A stretch of DNA of 64,000 nucleotides. It comes from Sclerurus mexicanus. Its lineage: Eukaryota > Chordata > Aves > Passeriformes > Furnariidae. Under the pieces are notes generated by a model. It did no database searches and was not told the DNA's origin. It saw nothing but the letters and a program-made list of their open reading frames with translations. This document shows positions 12,811 through 24,900 of the stretch, one piece after another. The first letter of the stretch is position 1. The number at the start of each line of letters is the position of its first letter. Location: assembly GCA_013396755.1 (NCBI GenBank), contig VWZF01002261.1, forward strand, positions 434,001-498,000, read 5' to 3'. A program made the translations under genes and the position numbers.

Positions 12811-14069
12811 CTTTTTTCTTATACATTCCTTAGCTGAGTGTGCCTTCTCATCTTGTATTTACATAAAGGAGAATATTCGTAGGTCAAGAAAGGAATAAAC
12901 TTCTGTTTTCCGTCAGTTCAACACAGTCAGAGTAGGAATAGCTGACTTGCTGCTTTGGTACCCTTGTCCTAATAACTTGTTTGCACAACAGCACAACCTT
13001 GCACTCGCTTTAGACAGATTTAAAAACTAACACAAGGCAAATGTAATGATGTTTGTCTGAATCAGCTTCCTCTGTCAAGATGTAACTCAAGTTCAGCTCC
13101 CACGGTCACATCCCCTAAAACCAGATAAGCTCAGTTGTGAAGATATGCCATCAAAACAATGCAACTACTCAGGCACCCTAGACAAGGCTGGTACTTCTGT
13201 GCTCTGCTGGATGCCTCACACATGCCAGTACAGGGCCTGGCATGGACGTCTCCTCATTGTAGACATCTGGCTAATGGCAAACAAATCTAACCTTTCTTTT
13301 CCCATTTGAAGACAAATGTATTACTGTCTAAAGAATAAGGGAAGTTATTGAAACTGGAGGATTCTTATTTGCCAGAGACAGGTGTGTTGGAGGCTGTCAT
13401 CTCCCTGGGCTTCGAACTCCTTCTTCAGATTCAAGGTCTGGATCCTGGACAATGCAGAGGGCAGCATAACCCTCAGTTGAATTCAGTTTCATACGTGCAT
13501 AATGGAATTTTAATAGTCAACATGCTTTTTACAATGGCATCCCTTTATGACCAAGGACTGGTACTCCCAAATGTGTCTATGAGGGAAAAGTAATAAGGAG
13601 CCTTGAGACTGTCGTAAGATGTATTTTCCCAGTAGGTAACAATTTATAGCTGAAAAAGCCTTTGCATTAAATTGTGCAAAATGGTCTTTTAAATTCAACC
13701 ACACTCACATTTTGTCAATGGCAGTCTCGTTTATTGCAACAGCAGCCAGTGTCACACTGAAAGGGTCGGAGGTTAAATGTAACCGAGTCAGCTCAGCTCA
13801 GATACGGGACTGTTGTTTACAAGCAGAAACAACAAAGCCACCCTAATAAGACTCTGGGGTGTAAATTAGAGATAAGAAGAAAAATCTCCCAATTAAAATT
13901 CTCCTAAAGCTTGAGGGCTTAAAGCCATTATACACTGTGGTCAGGTCTGGATGCAAAAACAAAACAAAACCCCCCAACCCTCTGTTGTGATGAGGCTAAG
14001 ACAGAACAACAGAGGGAGTGCATTCAGAGCCAGACAGACCATAGGCAATCTGTTCTAATAATAGGTATG

Positions 14070-14135
14070 TGTCTAGACTTAAGGCCAAGTTCTGAGAAAC
14101 TACTATTGTTGAAATCAGTGAGAACTCTGCCGAGG
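14070..14135. repeat. Possible ancient amniote repeat remnant
   Basis: The phrase around 'CCAAGTTCTGAG' and 'TTGAAATCAGTGAGAACTCTGCC' resembles a very old interspersed repeat common in turtles, crocodilians and birds, which typically reads like 'ttgaagtcaatgggagttttgcc'. The match is short and from memory, so the family is not named. Confidence 0.25.
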
Positions 14136-17100
14136 AGAAAACTGAGCAAGGTACTTCAACATTTGCTCATTACATATGGAACCCTGCACACAGTAAAAAT
14201 GCATAAAGATGCCAAATGAATCTTCTTTCACAGAAAAAAATCCCATTTCTGCCCAATTTTTTTTGGTAGGTTCCAAGTGATGCAGATTTGAGTCTTGCTT
14301 GTTCACATGTTAATTTTTGTTTGAAAACATTTAGGCAAAGAGTAAAGAAAAAACCATACCAGTCTCCCTGGAGGTAACAGTTACAGTCTTGGAAAATTCT
14401 GACAGTCCTCTACAGAGTCTGGGCTACGATTTGAGGCTTCTGGATTTCTTGTTTGACTCATTGACAGGAGCACAAGGACAGGATCTACTCCTCTGAGGAC
14501 TGGATGCCCACCAAAATTTTGTTCAGCTGTGGCCATGTGTACCTATTTTGCATAAACATTAACTGTCTAGCGGCACATAATGAAAAACATCAAATAAGAT
14601 TCTGTATTTTACATTTTTCCTGTTCTGAACATGCAATAGATAGAGTGCCTAAGGGAGAGCTGGACAAATGCAAAACTTCTCACTTTCTAGACCTCTCTAA
14701 TTTTCAGGTTTTTAGACAGCTCAAGTCTTTTGGGAGGGGGAAGTTAACAGCTAACCTTACCAGACTGTAGAAATAGGATGTACAGCTGTACAGAAGTTCA
14801 GATAATGAAAATTTGAGCCTAATTCCATCTGCAGTAGACTAAAATGAAGCAGATGAAAATTTCCAGGCACATTAATATTAGTCCACCTATTCTTTTGCTT
14901 TCTTAAAAGATATCCCATCCTTCACTTTAAAATTCTCCTCAGTTCATGTATCTTTCACATCTTTCTCATTAATTTCATCTATTATCTAAGTCAAGAAGTA
15001 CTAGTAAAACTTTTCAAGTTCTTTGAACTGCACTAGAACACATACTACAAAAACCTTCTGAGAAGCTCAGGAACTACATATTTTATTTTCTTTAATGAAA
15101 CTAATTATTGTGAAAAAACAATGCCTTCATTTTTAAATTGCTGTGACTGTGTCTATACACACATATTGAAATCTCAAATGGACTTTCACATGCGTAAAGT
15201 CCTCCAGCTCACCGAAAACTGAGCAGCCAGACTGGAGCTCTGTCCTTTCAGAAATAGAAGAGCAGTGTTCTAGAACAGAATGATGGAATTTCCCCTCATG
15301 CCAACTGGTCTTAAAAATAATCAGGAGCCAATTCCTAACAGAAGCGTCTTCTTCTTGTGGTCACCTGAACATCAGTAGTGTAAGCCAAAGCTGTAGCAAT
15401 ACAACTTTCCTTGTATCCTATCATCCCACCCCTTACAAGCATTTACAACTTTCTAAAGCAAGTCAAGTTTCCAGCTTTTTCAAACCTCCCAGTTTTTGTG
15501 ATCTTTAGTACTTCTTCTTTTAAGTCTGCCTGTCCTTCAGTTCACATACTTTGCAAGAAACTGTTTTTCCGCATTTACTTCTTTAAAGCAAAACCTAAAA
15601 ATTCAGAGGTTATCTCTCCCCAGTTGACAAACAGCTTGTTGTTCATTTATGTGAAGCCAGCATGTAAATCTGTAAAAGGGGACCAGGGAAACTGGAAGCT
15701 TACTGCCATCATAAATCTGCTCAAGTGCCTGCTGGAGGCATGGCGTGCTCTCTTGACATCTTTGTGCCCCTAATGATTACCATGAGTGCAATAAAAAAAG
15801 CGTTAAGAAATAGGAAAGAAGAATACATTTTATGTTAATTTTGGCAAAAAATTCCTCAGGTCTTATTTTATGGTATTGTCAGGAAAGCTAAGGGAGATAA
15901 ATAGCCTGGAAATCTACATGATTATTAATGAAGATGATGTTTCTTGGTTTGGCTCCCTGTAAGTTACTGACAAAATTCTTATTCCCTTGGTATTTTTATT
16001 CTACTCCCTCTTCCCTTTCTGTCAGTCACCATTTTTGTTTGCTTTTGTTTGTATTAAAACAAAGATCATCAGTATCTGCTGAAAGATTTCATCTGATGTC
16101 AGCGTGCCTTAGAGAAAGTCGTGAACTTTGCTAACAGATTGTCTTCTGCCTGCCTTTATAACTTTATGCTTTCCAAGCCTGACTGAGACTGCGCGGCAAT
16201 GCAGGGATCCATTTCATCATGTTTTCTCTCCTTCAGTAGCTTTGGATAAGATTAAATGATGAACAAAGTCTGGGCAATCCCTGAGCTACACAGGCACTTG
16301 GCATCAAGATGTACCAATGAAAACAGCACTGTGCCCCTCAAGAGCAGTTACTTCCACATATTGTTTTTCTGAAAACTAGGATTTTCTTTACGCAGCAAGA
16401 CATACACAGATTTGGAATATTTCAGAGGTCCAGCTGCAGAAGACATAGGGGTAAACAGAAGTACAAGCTCATCAGGATACCAGGAGTCCCAGGTGTCTCA
16501 GCAAGCCTTCCCAAGATAAGTACAGCATCATTGAAGACTGCAGTGTTCCAGCATCTATCTTTTTTATCGGTTGTTGAGTTAGGGAGACCATAGGTATGTT
16601 GGGTGTGTTGACAAGTTTACCCTCATATACATCCAAGTTATGGTTTCCCCAACTAATAAATTATTAGTTTTCCCAGGTGTTCATTGTCTGACTTTGTATA
16701 ACCAGTTATGAAACAAAACACACCTTCAGAGGAGATTATAGGTGTTTTTTTTTTCTTGAGAACATAGGTGAAAGTAGCAGCTTTTGAAAAGAAAAATAAT
16801 GAAATATATTGATTATAATTGATACATGAACAAGAACAACCTTTCAAAACAAAAATCCTTTATGATTCAGAGGTGATAATGGGCAATGCCTGTTTGTATT
16901 GTGTCAGGAACTTCAGTCAATTTGAAGAATTTGCTAAAATAGTAATGAGATAAAATTGCTTCACATGTGATTTAGCAGATCTTTAAATACCCAGGCAAAC
17001 ATTAGATGTACATGACCTGCTCACATCCCTCTTTTATAAAGCTGTAGACATTAAAACAAATCAGACATAAACCACCTTATACAGAATATATTTTGTTGTT

Positions 17101-20100
17101 CTGTCTTATTTTGTTATTATTTTAAATTTGAATAATAGATTTCATAAATTACGGTTTAAAACCTTGACCAAGTGATCCAGATTCCTTTACTTTTGGCAAT
17201 GAATTACCACAAAAGTAGAAAGGTTGCACATTTCCAAATTTGCATTCTAAACAGGGCTAGACTTTAGATTGAAGAGGCCATTTGACTATTTTAAAACACT
17301 ATATTAGTGATCAATTACATATTTTTTTTAAAAACAATAATAGTAGTATTATATTCCATTGTGGCTGCCATTAAAACTTTGAATATTGATAAAAACACCT
17401 CACAGGAAAATAAATCCCTGTAAGATAAAAGACCATGACCTTCTTCCACCTGCCTTGTTGCTTTAGTTGTAATTCATATGTTATCTTTAAAACATGCATG
17501 TGTTTAAAAGACCCCAATTAGGCTTCTGGATGAAACTATGCAGAATATTTTCATTCTGCAAACATACATGTTACTATTTTGTGATATATACACAAAGCTA
17601 TGCACATAAAAAGCTGTTGACCCCACAAAAGTGGTGAAGGTACTAAAAGTGACAAACTGCTGCTGACTGCTGTTATTTTGGTAAACAGTAAATTATAAAG
17701 GCAGTAGCAGGCTGAGATAGGTAGAAAAAGCAAAGGATGAAAATAAATTCTTGTCTCAAGTGTTAGCACCAAATTTAGCATCTATAAGAACTCACTCGAG
17801 GGCAAATTTGGACCCTATTAGGGCAGTTACAAAGTCATCAGCAAGATGTTGCAGAAGAACAACTTTAAACGCCAAAAAGCCTTAAATATCGGAAGAAAAG
17901 AGATGAAAAGATACAGTGAAGGGAGTAATCGCCTCCAGTCTTTTTGCATAGAGAGGCTTACTTTTGTATTTATCATACGGCCTCCACACAAATCTAAGGG
18001 ATTTTAAATCAAGCTCTGGGGACTGAGTCAACCCCAACCCTGCTCAGATGAAAGTAATTGGTTCTGCTGAATGAATTGGAGGAATAATGGTCTATAGCAA
18101 ACTGGTGGAAATTGCCTGCAAGAGCATAGGCTGCACTTGGTACTGTCAATTTGTTTGTGCCTTCGCTTCCAAATACAAACCACCTAAAGCTTGCACTCAG
18201 CTGACAGAAAGATGTGCTTCCCAGAAGTGGCATCAGAATACAAATAAATTGGATACCACTTAGAGACTTGAAAGCCATTGAAAAATAGTGAGATGAAAGG
18301 CAAATGCCACCGAAAGTGACAGCAATATTTTCTTCCAGAGCACAGAAAACATAAAAAAGAGAACTCCTAATAGCATAAAGAGAAAAAGTGCTGTGTTTCA
18401 ATAATCGAGTGCCATACATCTTCATGGAAATCAAGTAAATTCAAAATGGGGCACTTTAAACAGCACTACGTTCAAAAAATCCCTCTCTATTGTTTTCTTG
18501 TTATAATGTGCCATACAGAAACATAAGAGGAACCAGCTGTGGATTGTAGTGTAGGCAGCTTTGTCTTCACCTGTGATTACCATTTTACCATAAAGTACTG
18601 AGATTAATATTTGAATTGAAACCACATTGTAAAATATTTCATTTTGCATAATTGTATTTTGTCGAATGTTTCCAAATGTCTCTTGTAATGTAACATTATT
18701 CCATGATACATTGCTATATTAAAATGTCTCATGACATTAGCTTTACATCAAAGTTTAAAATGCTGGCATTTCTCACATAATATTCAGGCTGCTGAACATT
18801 TTTACATAAATGCACACTTTTTAACCAATCAGGCATGCCTTGTTCATTTTTCATAATATTATGGCATATTACGTCTGAAAATAAAAGCTTAGACACTTGC
18901 TTTTCAGACACATGAATTTCCAATTGCTTGCAGAAATAATATAGCTGTTAAAACATAATGACTCAAATTTAGGTGATTTTTTTGATTATTAAACAGCTTT
19001 TTGCAGAACACATGAAAGCAGGTGACAATCTCATGTGCCTTTTGAAATAATTTTAAGTGTGGTTTGGTTTTTTGTCACAAAACACTCATGTGCTTCATCT
19101 GCTGCGTCGGGACTGTTAGTAACAAACTGTCCTTTCTGACTGCAGCACAACGAGGTGAGCGCAGGGAACATTATGTTTGTCACTGTGTAAGAAGTCAAAC
19201 AGCAGTGGTTGGCAGCAGAGGGAAAACAAAGTATGTGAATCAAAAAATTTATCAGGGATTTTGTTGCAGGTTAATGCAACTTGACAATTGTTTTGTGCGT
19301 GCAGATCTGTAGAGGTGGAAAAGGATTGAAAGTGAAGGCATAATGATACCATAAAAAAGTGTCTGGTTACATAGAAAATGTGTTTAGAATGGTGACAGAT
19401 AAATGCTGGAATATATACATAATGGGAAGCATAAAATAAAGAAATATTCTTAGTTTTCATCTTAGTCCTCTAATTGCAACTGTACTTTAAACAGATAGAG
19501 AGAACATAGAATTGAAGCAGTAAATGAATCAAAAGAAGCTCAGAAAGCAAATGTTCCACCTCTTACACTATAAATTGCAAGTTACATCCCATCAGTCTAT
19601 ACTAATAAAGCTTTTAATACAAAGCACAAATACTACAAGACTATCATGCACTAGAGGGAAAAAGATTTGGCCATCAACTATCCTGCTGCCATCTTCAGTT
19701 CCTGCAGCAGCGGGGGAAAAACAGAGTTTATCAAATGTGCATATCCAAAACACAGGGCCTCCCTCTCTTGCTTCAGAGAAAGACATATTTTCCCTTCTCC
19801 AGATTTGGCAACAGTTTAGTGCTGAGCATGCCAATACCTCATAGGTGGGCACATTCAGAGGTACCTCAATACCACAAGATGATTTGCAAGTGTCGCCAAC
19901 CATTTTGGTTCCAGTTGTGGCTGATCTCCCAAATGGTCTCTGTTCAGATACCTATAAATTATTTTAGTAAAGGAACACACTTTATTAAACCCTGACCCAC
20001 GCCAAAAGTGCGTGCATGCATATGAATACATTACAGACACAAAAATACATCCAATTCCCCTTCCCCTCTCCTTCTTTGACGTAAAACATTCACATATGCC

Positions 20101-20246
20101 GCTGACCTCTGACTCCAATTTATCACTGCTTTGACCAGCCTATATCTGAAAGCTATTCTAGGAAGCTTCTGGACCAAAAACCAAGTTTATGAAGAGTTCA
20201 ATTTAAAAGCCCCTAGAATTCATTGAAATTCTGTGGAGACAACAGT

Positions 20247-20263
20247 CTGCTTTACTTTTTTTT
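20247..20263. repeat. T-rich homopolymer run
   Basis: A run of T interrupted by a single C at its start. Simple sequence with no sign of function. Confidence 0.7.
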
Positions 20264-21549
20264 TTCCTTCCTGTTATATTCTATTGGTAGACACAGACAT
20301 AAAAACTGTCTTAAAAGTATTTATTAGATTACTGAAGCAAAAGGCTGTCTCTGGAGATGTTTTATGGGCCTGCAAAGCTGCGTGATTGGAGGCTCAGTTC
20401 TATGTAGCTGGTGGCAGTAGAACACTAGAACTACGGAGACACACTTGCAGATAAAGGCTGTGCTGGGTTAGGGCTGACTGCAGTTGCAAACCTGCTCTGC
20501 TTTGCTAGAACAGATTTTATAACTACACAACTGCAAAGGAAAATGGTGGTCCTAGAGGGAATTGTTTCTTATATTGTAGGTGCCCATAATTATTATGAGC
20601 CTGAGATATACTGCCAGCAGAGACGGGTGAGTCATCTAATACATTTCCAATAAATACGTTTAAAGTTTTAAATTATTTTACTCCAACCAGGCTCTCAGCC
20701 CTTTGAATTTACTTCTGTGAACATTTGGAGCAATGAAATTTTGCTGGCGCAAGTTTAAAAGCATATGCATGATATTCATGGTAGCTACTCCTGGTGGACC
20801 ACAGAATATTTAGGACTGAAAGTGCTCACATCTGATACCAGAGTTGCTGTGCCACTATGTTGGTCAGAATAAAAAGAGGTCATCTCACATAATAGTTTCC
20901 TTACTGCTGACAGGTGCAACTCTGCTGTTTCTGCTTCTTTGTTTTTATCTCCAGCTACTAATGACAGCAGCCAAGGCTTCAGGGTTTCCTCCTGCATGCT
21001 CATTGCCTAAAACTCTGTAAAAATGAAAAGATAAAATTAAGTACACACTTCTCTTGATATCGATGCTACGTGGCCCAATCCTGGCAACGTGTGCTGTATG
21101 TTTAACTCTTTTGACATGTTCTTGCTCATAAAAGGAAGCAGAGCTAATGATATAGGTATAGAGCAATGCCAGCTGGGCACACTACTAGGCAGTAAACAGA
21201 GGATACTAGAGCTGTTTTCCTCTTTGGACCAAGCCACCAGTGAGAAATGCTTCATTTTATCTATTCTTCAACAACAAAAACACTAACATGGACAATTCAA
21301 GGAATGACTGCCTTGAGGAGCTGTGAAAGTCCAGTTAGCTCTAGACGTAATTTCAGGTTTGATGAGTAACCACGAAGAAACATAATGCATAAGAAAACAT
21401 TATTAAATGTATTCTGCTCTTAACATACTGGTAAAAGTTAGGGAATGGCTCAATTAAGCACCTGTGCTACAGCATGCATATTAACTGCTTCTGAAATTAC
21501 ACTGAGTCCCTTTTTGTGAAATTAATCTCTCCGACCATAAAATGAGACC

Positions 21550-21930
21550 TTTACTTCTTTCTGCACTCATATTAATTGCGTGGCACTTCACTGGCGCTTG
21601 GTGAACTGGAGCTGGAGAATTAGGCCACAGAAAGGTCACTTTCTTTCCTTTCTGCTTGCATGCTAATTAATGAGATCTAAACAGCAGCTTGTGTCTCAAA
21701 GCAGAGTGGTTAGATTGCATGCAAGGAACTTTCCAAGCTGTGGAAATAGAAATAGGGCAAGACTATATGGTCTAGGCTGTAACTACAACACATCGAGCTT
21801 AACATCCTGTTTTATGAGTCACCTTCACAAGTGCCAGTAGGTGGTCATTATTTATAATCGCCCAAAAATTCTAAAGTTTTATTTATGAGCATCTAAAATT
21901 TTCCTTGTGTTAATTATCATGCAGAGAAAA
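21550..21930. promoter_or_regulatory. Candidate conserved non-coding block
   Basis: About 380 bp of complex, non-repetitive sequence with many motif-like words. These include TAATTA at 21,664-21,669 within GCTAATTAATGAG, a GATTGCATGC word, an AP-1 type TGAGTCA at 21,815-21,821, and further TAAT/ATTA cores to the end (TTAATTATCATGC). Open frames are absent. The texture is like vertebrate conserved non-coding elements acting as developmental enhancers, but conservation itself cannot be seen in a single sequence. Confidence 0.35.
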
Positions 21931-21934
21931 AATA

Positions 21935-24900
21935 TGCCCCTGCCCCACTAATAGCAAAGCTATAAAAAAAGAAATGTTTCTCCAGCTCAGCACAGACAGC
22001 AGGAAAACAGACTTATACTTCACTGTCCTGTACCAAGTAATTTGTAAGTGAAAAGGCCTTATGAACTGTCATAGCCAGCTTCTGTGAGGGACAATCATCC
22101 ACTTTGTAAAGGAGGTTCTTTTCTACTCCAGTAAAGAGATTTGATCTTCCAGCTCTGTCTACAACATCACTAAGTGGGATCTCTAACAAAAAACATTACA
22201 TTACAGTCTTTAAGTGGCCCTTACAGATTATTTCCTTGCAAATTTAGACTTGTGTTATCAATCCTTTCTTTTCTCCTGTCCACTGTTCCCCTGATATGGG
22301 TACCCTGAGCAGCTGTACTTGGTTCAAACCTCTGTATTTCTGCACAGTGCTACCCCATCAAACCAGGATGTGCTATCATGGCAAAATTCTTGCACAGGCA
22401 ATCAGTATGGAAGGGAACACGCTGTGTAAATGTGGTTAAAGTGCTTTGATATGGCGAATATAAGCCAAACTGAATCCTTGACTCCTAACTTTCTCTGTGT
22501 CAGTTCTAGAATTTGTTTGGCATCCTTGTTGCCACTTGTTATTGTGCTGCTAAAGCCAGGAATCTCTTTGACACGGTAACTGCAGCCAGGTATTTCAGTA
22601 TACTTGAGAACTGTGCCTGGGCACTAAGTTATGGCTAACTTTTTATCCCTGAATGCACAACATGGACCTGATAAAATAATGTGTCACATCAAAGTACTTT
22701 ATAGCTCATTAAGTAGGTGACAAACATTCAACACCCAAATCCCTTCTCTGTAAAAATGAACTGAACAAGAGCAAACTAGTAAAATTCTTCAGTCACACCC
22801 TAGTATGTAAAACTTTATGCACACCTTTCTTGAATGGATGCTGCATATAAGCAGTCAAATCTTTAAGCATGACGGAGAAAAAGTATTTGTTAGGACCAAA
22901 TTGCAAAAAACCCTTCTCTATGAAAAATGGTTAAGGATACAATTAATTTTAAATTGTGGAACTGTAATATGTTAAAAGAAAAAACATCAAATGTTCTTTG
23001 TTGACTCCATACACATGATTTTGTCACTCATCAGTGCAGATAAAGGGTTGAGACATTTATGCTTAGGTGACTTTACAACACCTCATACCCATTTTTCAGT
23101 GGACCATATTATAAAGGTCAAAAGTGATCCATTCAGCATATAAAACAGATACTCCTGTCTTGTTGTCTGCTCCCCCATAGATACAATGCCTGCATTTTCA
23201 GTAACTTCCACCATTCAACGTGACTTATACCAGTGTGAAATGCAGTGACAGCACCTTGCAACACCTGGAGCAGGTAGAAGTCTGTGCAATATGCAAGACT
23301 GTAGGGAAGATCAAGTTTACAGGATTTTTTTATATTGCAGCTGTTGGTTGCAGAAACAGGAATATTGCACATATATGAATTTGATCAATAGTCCCTTTAG
23401 GCTGGTACCTTAATTCTGGTGGGGGCTTAATACCAAAGGCTTTGTGGGAGAGCTTTTACATGTAAGTCACTACTTTCGTATCTGCCACAAGTGAGATTGA
23501 TGCAGAGTGCAGAAACCTACCATGGCTAACCACAACACAGAGTACTGCAAAATTAATCCCTTTATTACACCAACTATTACACTGAGGATTGCTTCACCAT
23601 GGAAAGCAATTGCTTTCTGATCTCTGAGGTGATCTGTTTGCCCTGAAGCAAATGGACTAACAACCCTTGTAACTATCCAAGACAAGAGAGAAGAGTATCT
23701 ACTCAGCCAGTGCGTTTCTGTGTAGCAAGTCAAATTAGGCATCACAAAATAATGGACTCTCTTAAATCAGAACATGAAAAATATAACTAATAAGAAATAT
23801 ATTGTGCATAACATGGATAAAGCATTTAACAGATTGCTGGCTTCCTGACACTCACCCTCAGGGCTTATATGCCATGAATGAAATTGCTACAGAGGTTTTC
23901 ACATTTGTTCCTTACACACTGAAGCAGTCAGATTTAATTGGTGAAAAGAAATGACAGTGAGCTCTGAAGCTGTAGAAAAGTTAGGTTTAATGTTATATCA
24001 AAAAAGGAAAAGCTAACCTTAATTCCACAACCTGCAGGAAAACTTTGTATGGAGAGTAGAACAATACATGTATTTAAATAAATTACAATGTATGCGTATT
24101 TTTTTTCAGGTGAGAATGGGCATTGACAGAGGCACTTTTCTGCCTCACAGATAAGTGATTTTCAAGTATGTAAACTATAAATATGATAAACTAAAACAAA
24201 AGTAGGAATGATTTTTGGTACTTTTTTCCTTGTTAGAATTCTGCTTCATTTAGCTACTTTGAAAGTTGATTATAAGGTGCAGTATCAGCACTCTGTATGC
24301 AGCAGTTCTGCTGTCAGACATCACATTCAGGAATGGCTTGCACAGTCCACAGAAGTCGCACCAACATACAGTAACTCAGCTGGAAAATAAAGTAGAACTG
24401 GGACACCCCCTCAATCCCCATCATTTCACAACACACACTGACCCAATGAATAAATACCTGCTACTGCTGAAAGGAAAGTTCCTCACTAAACCTTGAAAAT
24501 GTGGTGATGAGTCTAGAAGGAAAACTACTTTTTTAAATTATTTTTTTATTTCCTAAGTTTTCTTTTTTGTTTGTTTTGTTTTGTTTTTGTTTGTTTGGTT
24601 GGTTTGGTTTGTTTTGTTTTTTTTTGTTACTGCTAGTTATTTCTTATCAGAAGTACACGTGGTCACATGTGCTGAGGTCCCCCATGAAAATTGATGTCCT
24701 AGTGGGTGAGAGGCAGAATGTGGAAATGCTCTTGGTGAGCTATGGTGTCCTAAGCAGCGAAGGCATTTTGCAGAGAGAAGTGATTTATTTCCAACACAAT
24801 CTGCTGGACTTTTTGCCCTCCATTAAGATTCCTTTTGGCTGACAAAACCTCTGAGAAGTGCCTGGGAGGATGTCCTCACCCTCGGACAGCGGTCGATCTC

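Larger units (their letters stand above)
12725..21545. other. Non-coding DNA, no gene recognised; contains the longest open frame of the window
   Basis: This holds the longest open frame of the window, about 141 codons on the minus strand (18009-18434), and one of 120 codons on the plus strand (15411-15773). Neither translation shows a recognisable family, a low-complexity bias or a convincing exon boundary. At 19,031-19,995 several open frames overlap on opposite strands, which fits a chance scarcity of stops rather than genes. A three-copy GAGGATA-type repeat lies at 12,791-12,810. Confidence 0.65.

Noticed and set aside
18009..18434. 141-codon open frame on the minus strand, the longest in the window
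   Set aside because: No recognisable domain, no conserved motif order, no convincing splice sites, and a length that is plausible by chance in 64 kb read in six frames.
19031..20118. Cluster of overlapping open frames on both strands
   Set aside because: Opposite-strand overlap with no family match indicates a local lack of stop codons, not genes.
22300..22345. GGTTCAAACC-like string reminiscent of a tRNA T-arm
   Set aside because: No acceptor stem, D-arm or anticodon arm could be placed around it.
23075..23130. ACAACACCTCATACCCATTTTTCAG, similar to an L2/MIR phrase
   Set aside because: Only a weak, short resemblance; not separable from chance by eye.
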